Shown here: piece by piece, positions 27,753 through 34,467 of the stretch | How the letters are laid out: every line of letters begins with the position of its first letter | Position numbering within the stretch: the first letter of the stretch is position 1 | Source: Oribacterium sp. NK2B42 | GTDB lineage: Bacteria; Bacillota; Clostridia; Lachnospirales; Lachnospiraceae | Reading direction: 5' to 3' | Assembly (NCBI RefSeq): GCF_000424445.1 | Contig: NZ_KE384191.1 | Span: 1-50,454 of the forward strand | Length of the DNA: 50,454 bases | The notes under the pieces: generated by a model | What the model was told of the DNA's origin: nothing | Database searches by the model: none | Seen by the model: the letters and a program-made list of their open reading frames with translations, nothing else | Translations under genes and position numbers: made by a program

Positions 27753-29375
27753 ATGGAAACCATTTCGTCCGTGTTCCTTAGTGACATATAGGGCCTTGTC
27801 TGCATATTCCATCACTTCATTTATATCATCCACATCTTCGGGATAAAGTGCACATCCAAGGCTCACTGTTATTTTGATCGTACCTATACTGGTCTCAAAG
27901 TCATCTCGCATTCTGCTGACTATTTTTTCGCAGATGCGGATGACTTTTTCTTTGTCAGGTTTTGAGATTATGGCTGAGAATTCATCTCCTCCGAGTCTGG
28001 CAAATGTGATATTTCTTCCTGAAAATTCTTTTAATCTTTCAGCGACACCGGCAAGGATCTCGTCACCAACCTGATGTCCTTTTGTATCGTTTATTCCCTT
28101 GAAATGATCCACGTCCATCATGATTATGCCGTAAGATTTTTTGGATTCTACGGCTTTGGATATTTTCTCGGTGATGAATGTTCTGTTAGGCAGCTGGGTC
28201 AGATAATCTGTTCTGATAAGTTTATACCTTCTTCGGTTACTTCCAAGAAGAAGTCCTATAACTATGACAAGAAGCAAGGCAGTCAGCATCACAAGATTAC
28301 TGACAGTTGAATTATCCCTGTAAAATGTTGTTAATGTCTGTCGCTCATTTAAAACAACTGAACCAATAGGAAGATCTTTGCTTTTCAGATTGAAGATATC
28401 CATCTGTCCCTGTTCAAAAAATGGAGTAGATATTGCGCTTGTAACTAATGGCATCGAATCAGGATTTTCACCAAGAAGGATTTTTCTCGCCATCTTTCCT
28501 GCCATGAGACCTGCCTCATAATAGGAATATGACAAACCGCCAAGCACGCCATGCTCTATATTGGCAGATCCCACCCTGAATATCGGTACATTTGTTGTAT
28601 TTTTAGAAATAAAGCTTGCAGCAGTCTGAAGGGGATATAGATTGGACTCACCATCGATTGAAAAATCCAGAAATAATATGATATCGTCTTCTCCAAGTTC
28701 GTGCAAAACATCTTTGATACCATCAGCTGTGTAGTAGGAAGTATTGATGATTCTTGTTTTAAGATCAGGATGAGCATTCTTGAACTTCATAAATTCCACA
28801 AAATCGCCCTGTCCGGATATTGTGGCATCTACTATGGCAACCAATGTTTTTCTGTCTGGAAAGAGCTCCTGCATAAGCTTGTAATTTCCCTCTATATCTA
28901 TCACCTCTGCAATACCGGTGACTCCGGGAAGATCAGAAGTTGTCATGGCTTCCGTGGTGTTGTTTACTCCAAAGAAAACAACAGGTTTATTCTTTAACAA
29001 TGTTTGTCTATGATTATTTAAGAATCTGAGAGCCTGATCATCCGCCAGGGCGATAAGATCAAAATTTCCACCGGCAGATATCTTGTAAGAAAGATAATCA
29101 CTGAAATTATCAATATCCTCAGCGCGATAGTAGTACTCTGTATCCATGAATTCATAATCAATCTGATAGTTCAGTTCTTCAAGTCCCGCTTCAAATCCAC
29201 TGAGCTCATCCGGTACCACTGCATTGGAGAACCCATAGGAAGATATGAACAGAATACGATACTGATGCTCGAAATCGTCAGAAGCATAAACAACGCTAGA
29301 GAAAGTTTCGAACAATAGACAAAAAAATATGATAAATAAAGAGAATAATCTTATTTGTATATATTTAAGATTCAT
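27723..29375 (-). CDS. Diguanylate cyclase with extracytoplasmic ABC_sub_bind-type sensor
   Basis: The product is about 550 residues. A signal/anchor helix (IQIRLFSLFIIFFCLLFETF) is followed by a two-lobed extracellular domain (about residues 35-340) of the ABC_sub_bind kind (ILFISSYGFSNAVVPDELSG, GVNNTTEAM, GVLGGLSYSYYEAGLMAGKM). A second membrane helix lies near 355-378 and a GGDEF domain at about 390-545 has an intact RLGGDEFS loop. It should make cyclic di-GMP in response to an external ligand. No RxxD inhibitory site is seen before the loop. Start ATG 29375 is chosen after AAGGAATT; the upstream TTG at 29405 lacks a site. It faces the sugar-binding lipoprotein gene tail to tail. Confidence 0.9.
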   Translation of the reverse strand: MNLKYIQIRLFSLFIIFFCLLFETFSSVVYASDDFEHQYRILFISSYGFSNAVVPDELSGFEAGLEELNYQIDYEFMDTEYYYRAEDIDNFSDYLSYKISAGGNFDLIALADDQALRFLNNHRQTLLKNKPVVFFGVNNTTEAMTTSDLPGVTGIAEVIDIEGNYKLMQELFPDRKTLVAIVDATISGQGDFVEFMKFKNAHPDLKTRIINTSYYTADGIKDVLHELGEDDIILFLDFSIDGESNLYPLQTAASFISKNTTNVPIFRVGSANIEHGVLGGLSYSYYEAGLMAGKMARKILLGENPDSMPLVTSAISTPFFEQGQMDIFNLKSKDLPIGSVVLNERQTLTTFYRDNSTVSNLVMLTALLLVIVIGLLLGSNRRRYKLIRTDYLTQLPNRTFITEKISKAVESKKSYGIIMMDVDHFKGINDTKGHQVGDEILAGVAERLKEFSGRNITFARLGGDEFSAIISKPDKEKVIRICEKIVSRMRDDFETSIGTIKITVSLGCALYPEDVDDINEVMEYADKALYVTKEHGRNGFHLFSRNDISV

Positions 29376-29513
29376 GGAGCCGAATTCCTTATTTTTAAAA
29401 ACCAATTTTGGGACTATAAATATATATAAATTATAAGGTAAAATGACATAAATTAAAATAACAGATAGCTACGAGACATCGATTTAAATAGCGGAACTGA
29501 AAAAGTATTATTT

Positions 29514-29563
29514 TTTTGCGAAAATTAAAAATTTTTAAACATGTTTAAAGGATTTTCGCAAAA
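29514..29563. promoter_or_regulatory. Inverted repeat enclosing a 16-bp palindrome
   Basis: TTTTGCGAAAAT (29514-29525) is repeated inverted as ATTTTCGCAAAA (29552-29563). Between them lies the perfect palindrome TTTAAACATGTTTAAA (29534-29549). It sits about 85 bp upstream of the 29649 gene and has no T-run in the right place for a terminator; it looks like a double operator. Confidence 0.5.
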
Positions 29564-29648
29564 TTACAAATCTTGTCTCTAATTTAATAGATTTTTTGAT
29601 AACTCATTTGATATATTATCACTGTAAGATTGTGTGACGGAGGATATC

Positions 29649-29930
29649 ATGAGCGAGAATTCTAATGAAAAGAGAAAAAAAGCTCCCAGTAAAGTGGACA
29701 ATGTGTTTGTAATCCAGATTTTAGATCAGGAACATGGCACATGGCAGGGACGCGTTACTTGGGCGGATCGTAACAAGACTAAATATTTTCGCTCAGCTCT
29801 TGAGCTTATCAAATTAGTTGAAGGCGCTCTGGGTTCATCAGATTTTGAAATTGGATTTGATGATGAGTCAGAGGAGTTGAGTGAGCAGGCATCTTTGGTA
29901 GGTGATGGCCAGGATGTTGATGCAAGTTAA
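29649..29930 (+). CDS. Small hypothetical cytoplasmic protein
   Basis: The 93-residue product has a basic start (MSENSNEKRKKAPSK), a conserved-looking centre (FVIQILDQEHGTWQGRVTWA...YFRSALELIKLVEGAL) and an acidic tail (FDDESEELSEQ). No signal or membrane segment. I do not recognise a named family. ATG 29649 follows GGAGG by 5 nt. It is monocistronic, with an inverted repeat upstream and a terminator at 29979-30005, and lies just before the pilin-adhesin operon. Confidence 0.7.
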   Translation: MSENSNEKRKKAPSKVDNVFVIQILDQEHGTWQGRVTWADRNKTKYFRSALELIKLVEGALGSSDFEIGFDDESEELSEQASLVGDGQDVDAS

Positions 29931-29978
29931 GTATTAGTCATAAAAAGTATATTTGACGTTACACGAGTTCGTGTTTTT

Positions 29979-30005
29979 AAAGAGGTCCGAAAGGACCTCT
30001 TTATT
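29979..30005 (+). terminator. Intrinsic terminator with GAAA loop
   Basis: AAAGAGGTCC (29979-29988) and GGACCTCTTT (29993-30002) pair perfectly around GAAA, followed by further T. Confidence 0.9.
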
Positions 30006-30147
30006 ATTTTGAGAAAGATGTCGACATAGATGATATAACTAACTTATATTCTTAACTTCCAATAAGCATACTTATTATCAAGGAGAAAATGTTCCATGTA
30101 TTAAGATTTCAGAGTGAAGATACCGGACTCATTAATAATAGTTTTAT

Positions 30148-30177
30148 TTGTAAGAGAACGATTAGAAGTGGTATAAT
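30148..30177 (+). promoter_or_regulatory. Promoter of the pilin-adhesin operon
   Basis: TTGTAA (30148-30153), 18-nt spacer, TATAAT (30172-30177) with TGG before it. The same promoter occurs at 49842-49871 (TTGCAA, 18 nt, TATAAT) in the duplicated locus; the hexamers are kept while much of the spacer has changed. Confidence 0.75.
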
Positions 30178-30183
30178 TATAAG

Positions 30184-30356
30184 TAATAATAAGAATGAGG
30201 CTTTCTCATGATCAGTGAAAAAGCCCTTTTGGTGTTTAAAAAGTTTAGGGAGCCCACAATACTCTGAAAACCATACCATGAAGATGTACATGAGATAAGA
30301 TGTCAACGGCTCTAGGAGAAAGGTAATCCGCCGGATCCTTCAGAGAGGTGGGTGAT
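30184..30356 (+). ncRNA. Structured leader RNA, copy 1 (candidate riboswitch or antitermination element)
   Basis: This 5' leader of about 170 nt is shared with 49878-50024. Visible structure: hairpin GGCTTT/AAAGCC around the small reading frame start; a long-range pairing GAGCC (30250-30254) with GGCTC (30308-30312); and inside it CATG (30277-30280) pairing with CATG (30289-30292) across an 8-nt loop. In copy 2 this inner stem is CCTG/CAGG, so an A-U pair has become C-G. Conserved unpaired strings include ACTCTGAAAAC, AACGGCTC and TAATCCGCC. AATCC-GCC could pair with the GGTGGGTGATT before the first pilin gene. I do not recognise a known class. Confidence 0.6.
30208..30267 (+). CDS. 19-codon leader peptide, copy 1
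   Basis: ATG 30208 to TGA 30265-30267, with TGAGG 7 nt upstream. The product is MISEKALLVFKKFREPTIL. The duplicate locus has the same length and stop position (49901-49960, MINEKALLLSEKLREPTRL). Most differences change amino acids, so the peptide sequence may matter less than its translation across the leader RNA. Confidence 0.45.
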   Translation: MISEKALLVFKKFREPTIL

Positions 30357-30365
30357 TGATTGTAA

Positions 30366-31070
30366 ATGAAACGGTATGAACATATGAACGTGGTTTATAA
30401 CAAGCTAAGATCAAAATCCGGTGCATCCATCATACTGGCTCTGCTGCTGGTGTTGATAACATCAACTGTCGGAGTGGTAATATTGTCATCCGGAACTGCA
30501 GCAAGTGGCAGAATGGCAAGATTATGGGAAGATGAGAGGCATTACATGTTAGTGACTTCAGCAGCGGATGTTTTGATCGATGAAATTAATGGAAAAAAAG
30601 TAACGATAGAAATCAAGAGAACAACAGGTGAGTCTACTTCATATAGTTTTTCTGTTAATGGAAAATCTCCCGGTACACAGGATAGTCTGTTAACACGTAC
30701 GGCACGATGTTTTATATTTGGAGAAAACGGAGAACCCTCATCTCAAACTGATTATGAAAATCTCTTTAATGCTGAAAGTCTCTTTAGTGTTCAAAGAGGT
30801 GACCCTTCAGTGAAAACTATAGAACACAAATATAAAATACACACAGATATAAATGGAAATACCAATGATGTAAATGTGAAGTTGACACTAGTAAAATCAG
30901 ATGGATCTTTTGATGCCGAGTTATCAAGTAGTAAGAGTTCAGCTAAAGATGTTTATAGTATAAACATCAGGTTTATTCCGACATTTAAAGAAGGTTATAC
31001 AATAGAATCACAAACTGAAGTAAAAAAATATGAAATCTGGTGGGAGGCACAAGAGATAGAAGTGGGGTAA
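30366..31070 (+). CDS. Minor prepilin-like protein, PilX/GspK type
   Basis: The 234-residue protein starts with a short basic leader ending SKSG, then a hydrophobic helix (ASIILALLLVLITSTVGVVI). The glycine before the helix is the prepilin cleavage site, but residue +5 of the mature form is Leu, not Glu. Lack of Glu5 is characteristic of GspK/PilX-type tip pilins. The remainder is a beta-rich domain without recognised family. The ribosome site is poorly placed (GAGAGGTGG, about 15 nt away), so translation may depend on leader RNA folding. It is the first gene after the structured leader and is followed 6 bp later by the next prepilin gene. Confidence 0.75.
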   Translation: MKRYEHMNVVYNKLRSKSGASIILALLLVLITSTVGVVILSSGTAASGRMARLWEDERHYMLVTSAADVLIDEINGKKVTIEIKRTTGESTSYSFSVNGKSPGTQDSLLTRTARCFIFGENGEPSSQTDYENLFNAESLFSVQRGDPSVKTIEHKYKIHTDINGNTNDVNVKLTLVKSDGSFDAELSSSKSSAKDVYSINIRFIPTFKEGYTIESQTEVKKYEIWWEAQEIEVG

Positions 31071-31076
31071 AAAGAG

Positions 31077-31391
31077 ATGAAACCGGTATATAGAAGATTA
31101 AAATCAAAGAATGGTGAAACCCTTGTGGAAACTTTAGCAGCAACTTTACTGGTATCCTTAGCGATGATAGCTTTTTCTGTAATGTTATCAACAACAGCAA
31201 ATATAATTACAACCAGTAGAGATACAATAAATAATTATATACAGTCAGGTGGTAGTGATATTGGTGGAACATTAACTGTTTATAGGGATGGTTCAAGTGA
31301 AAGTATTAAGTTTACTGATGAACAAGATAAGAGCAGTATAGATATTGCAGCGAACTTGTTTGAACATGGGATAGTATCGTATCATAAATAA
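31077..31391 (+). CDS. Minor prepilin-like protein, PilV/GspI-like
   Basis: This 104-residue product carries the prepilin signature SKNG followed by ETLVETLAATLLVSLAMI: cleavage glycine, Glu at +5 and a hydrophobic helix. The usual Phe at +1 is Glu, an unusual substitution. The short C-terminal domain (about 65 residues) resembles small minor pilins. It starts 6 bp after the previous gene, so it is co-transcribed. Confidence 0.75.
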   Translation: MKPVYRRLKSKNGETLVETLAATLLVSLAMIAFSVMLSTTANIITTSRDTINNYIQSGGSDIGGTLTVYRDGSSESIKFTDEQDKSSIDIAANLFEHGIVSYHK

Positions 31392-31421
31392 CAATAGCTG
31401 ATTAAACAGGGATTTAAATGA

Positions 31422-32003
31422 ATGATAGCATATATAAAGAATAAAATAGCAGAGAAAACAGGATTCTCACTTACGGAATTACTTGCAACAACGCTTATAC
31501 TCAGTTTGGTTACAGCTACAATAGCTTCATCAATACCCGGAGCTATAAGAGCATACAGAACAGTTGTGGATGTGGCAAATGCCAATATTTTGCTGACATC
31601 AACAATTACAAAATTACGTTATGAATTGACTGGTGCATCTGAAATAAAGGTTTACAACAATGGAAAAACAGATGATCGCAACAAAGCAAATACAGTGGAT
31701 TACACTAATGGTAAAGGCGTATTGTGCAGAATAGAATTTGTAGAATCAAACGATAAATCTAAAGGGATATATTATTATGAGTTTAAAGGCGCCGATAAAA
31801 ATAGAGTAGATAATAATCCATCTGGCTACTTATTAGTATCCCAAGAGGCAGCCTCTAAAAAAATGTATGTAAAAGGGTCTGTGGAAAAAGATACAAATGG
31901 AGATTTAAAGTTTACCGGTTTATCGGTTTGGAAAGATGACTGGAATATCACAAAAAGCAACATAACCTTCACCGTGAGGTTACTGTCACCCAAAGCTTGG
32001 TAA
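31422..32003 (+). CDS. Minor prepilin-like protein, PilW/GspJ-like
   Basis: This 193-residue product has a standard type III signal: EKTG then FSLTELLATTLILSLVTATI, with Glu at +5. The globular part (about 40-193) is beta-rich (KGVLCRIEFVES, GYLLVSQEA, LKFTGLSVWKD), like GspJ/PilW minor pilins. AGGGA precedes ATG 31422 by 9 nt. It sits 30 bp after the previous gene and 13 bp before the GLUG pilin gene. Confidence 0.8.
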   Translation: MIAYIKNKIAEKTGFSLTELLATTLILSLVTATIASSIPGAIRAYRTVVDVANANILLTSTITKLRYELTGASEIKVYNNGKTDDRNKANTVDYTNGKGVLCRIEFVESNDKSKGIYYYEFKGADKNRVDNNPSGYLLVSQEAASKKMYVKGSVEKDTNGDLKFTGLSVWKDDWNITKSNITFTVRLLSPKAW

Positions 32004-32016
32004 GAGATGTAATCAT

Positions 32017-34443
32017 ATGATAAAGAAGATTAGAAATTCAAAAGGTTTTACATTAGTAGAATTAATATTAGCGGTTGCTATACTTTCAATACTTTTAGCT
32101 TTTTCCTTTGTGAACGTAGCAGCTTACATGAGAAACATGAAACAACTGGAGCTGGATGGGTATGCAAAAGAAATTTTCATAGCCGCACAAAATCATTTGA
32201 TAATGGCTGAAAGTAATGGATATTATGGCAGGTCAACTGCGTCTGGATATTTTGGAACATTAGAACATATACCAGGATATACACCAAAAGATACAACTCT
32301 TTATTATTTCGTATCACCATATACCGGTACTAATTTAAAAGATACATTACTATATAGAATGTTACCTCCCGGATCAATAGATGTAGGCAATACGAACTAC
32401 ATTATAAGATATGATTTAAACACAGGAAAAGTACTTGACGTATTTTGTACAGAGAAAGAAGATACATCAAGATATGGATTGAATAATTTGCAAGAGAAAT
32501 ATGATGATCTACTCCTTAATTATAGTGGAGATGAGAAAAGAGGATTAAGAAGAAGTTACGGTGACAATAAATCTGTCATAGGATATTATGGCGGAACAGA
32601 TATCAGTATAGATAAAACTGATGATCTTAAAGCTCCTGAAGTAACTATAGTAAACGGTGAGGAACTAACAGCAACAGTAAAAAAAGATATTAATGAAATC
32701 CTATCGGGTACAATAGAGATATTACTTCACATTGAAGGTCTTCAGAGTGGAAGTATAAGAGAAGTGATCTTATATAAGGACAGAAATCCCGAGATAAGAA
32801 AAGTAATCTTATATAAGGGCGGAAATCCCGAGGAAGGTAATTATGATTATGTGAAATATGATAATGTGAAAAAAGAATGGGAAATAAAGCTTGACAATAT
32901 AAAAGATTCATCCGAAGGACATTTTGGTAAATTATTCCCGGAATTTTACCCGGGAGAGGATATAAGCCTGCAGACTTTAGTATTTGATACAGATAAGGTA
33001 TCAAACAGAGCATTTGGCAACATAGAAATAACAAACAGTCTGTTCGGTAATTACACAGAAATTAATAAGAATAATGAAGTAACAGCAAGTATAGAAAACT
33101 TAAGACATTTGGAAAATTTATCAGATTTAGTTTCAAATGTACATACTCATGCATTATCAAATCTTGAAGTAGAAAAAGCCAATCAGGTAAAAAACATAAA
33201 TATGGCTGATTCAGGCTTCAAGAATGGTGGTGTATTTGAATTTAACGGTGATACCGGGTCAACAGGTCTCAGGCCTGTATATACCGGGAAAAAACTGGAA
33301 TATGAGGGAAATAATTTCGAATTAAAAAATATATGCATAGACGAAACAGATGAAGATGTGGGTATATTCGGAAAACTTGAAAGTGGAAGTATAGTCACAA
33401 ATCTACAGATATTCAATCCGAGTATAAACGGGAATAAAAATGTTGGAGCATTAGTTGGAAAACTTGAAAGTGGACTTGAAAGTGTAAGTAAAGTCACAAA
33501 TATACACATAATCAATCCGAGTATAAACGGGAATAATAATGTTGGAGGATTAGTTGGAGAATCAATTTCATCTGAGCTTTCCGGAGTTTATGTGTATGAG
33601 AAAAATGGATCATCAACAATAGGCTCCGGTGACGGGACAGCCGGTGGACTTGTGGGAAAAATGAATGGTGGCAGTATAACAGGCTGTTTTGCATCTGTTT
33701 TGGTAGAAGCAAAGAATAATGCCGGCGGACTTATAGGAGTAGCAGATGGTTCCTCTGTAAAAGCTTCCTATTCCGGTGGTCATACAAAAGATGGAGAGTA
33801 TCAGACAGATAAGTTCAATGTAACCGCAGAAGGAAATGCCGGCGGACTTATAGGAGATGCAAAAAACTCCACCGTTGAGTTCTGTTACTCTACCTGTTCT
33901 GCAAGTGGCAGAGTAGCCGGTGGGTTTGTAGGTTCCGTTAGCGGCGCAACAATAAAAAACTGTTATTGTACCGGACTTGTTAAGGGAGATACAACCGACA
34001 CATCCGGAGGATTTAGTGGCATCGGTAATGCTAATGCTAAAACTACCTATTATAAGGACAGATATTTGGAAACAGTGGTTTATGATTACGATAAACAGAT
34101 CAAAGAAGAAGGCGGAAAAGATGTAGAAGGTATCCGGTCTATGGATCCTGATACTGTTAACATTACAGATTGGGATAAAGAATATGCTGATTTTACAGAC
34201 TATAAAAAAGCTGATGCTTCAGATGCTGAGCCATATGATAAAAAATTAATAGAATATTATAATAATAAATATCCATTTAAAACAATAGACGGAAATGATG
34301 GTTATAAAATATACACGGCAGATCAGGAAGATCAGGCAGATCAGCCAGCTCTGCCAGCTCTGCCTAACACTGATCCTGACATGATGAAAAAGCATTATGG
34401 TGATTGGCCTATTGCAGAAACCATAGTGATAAATAATGTGTAA
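32017..34443 (+). CDS. Giant prepilin with GLUG repeats, probable pilus-tip adhesin
   Basis: The 808-residue protein starts with a classical type IV prepilin leader: SKG then FTLVELILAVAILSILLAFS, Glu at +5. The pilin helix is followed by a domain of about 370 residues. Residues about 440-680 contain GLUG repeats with the core G-N/T-V/A-G-G/A-L-V/I-G (NVGALVGKLESG, NVGGLVGES, TAGGLVGKMNGG, NAGGLIGVA, NAGGLIGDA). GLUG repeats are found in surface adhesins and IgA-peptidase-type proteins. Pilin signal and adhesin repeats in one chain suggest a tip adhesin mounted on the minor pilins encoded just upstream. The gene ends 24 bp before the large secreted adhesin gene. Its last ~15 codons reappear at 50025-50083 in the duplicated locus. 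Confidence 0.85.
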   Translation: MIKKIRNSKGFTLVELILAVAILSILLAFSFVNVAAYMRNMKQLELDGYAKEIFIAAQNHLIMAESNGYYGRSTASGYFGTLEHIPGYTPKDTTLYYFVSPYTGTNLKDTLLYRMLPPGSIDVGNTNYIIRYDLNTGKVLDVFCTEKEDTSRYGLNNLQEKYDDLLLNYSGDEKRGLRRSYGDNKSVIGYYGGTDISIDKTDDLKAPEVTIVNGEELTATVKKDINEILSGTIEILLHIEGLQSGSIREVILYKDRNPEIRKVILYKGGNPEEGNYDYVKYDNVKKEWEIKLDNIKDSSEGHFGKLFPEFYPGEDISLQTLVFDTDKVSNRAFGNIEITNSLFGNYTEINKNNEVTASIENLRHLENLSDLVSNVHTHALSNLEVEKANQVKNINMADSGFKNGGVFEFNGDTGSTGLRPVYTGKKLEYEGNNFELKNICIDETDEDVGIFGKLESGSIVTNLQIFNPSINGNKNVGALVGKLESGLESVSKVTNIHIINPSINGNNNVGGLVGESISSELSGVYVYEKNGSSTIGSGDGTAGGLVGKMNGGSITGCFASVLVEAKNNAGGLIGVADGSSVKASYSGGHTKDGEYQTDKFNVTAEGNAGGLIGDAKNSTVEFCYSTCSASGRVAGGFVGSVSGATIKNCYCTGLVKGDTTDTSGGFSGIGNANAKTTYYKDRYLETVVYDYDKQIKEEGGKDVEGIRSMDPDTVNITDWDKEYADFTDYKKADASDAEPYDKKLIEYYNNKYPFKTIDGNDGYKIYTADQEDQADQPALPALPNTDPDMMKKHYGDWPIAETIVINNV

Positions 34444-34467
34444 TTAGATTTAAATTTGGAGTGGCTT

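Noticed and set aside
30089-30211. 40-codon frame with AAGGAG just before the pilin operon leader
   Set aside because: The ribosome-site spacing is only 3 nt, the frame crosses the conserved promoter, and it is not kept in the duplicated copy.
30184-30356. Cyclic-di-GMP-I or -II, yybP-ykoY or cobalamin riboswitch
   Set aside because: I compared the conserved strings with the consensus sequences I remember and none fits; this is from memory only, so it is kept as an open question in the findings.
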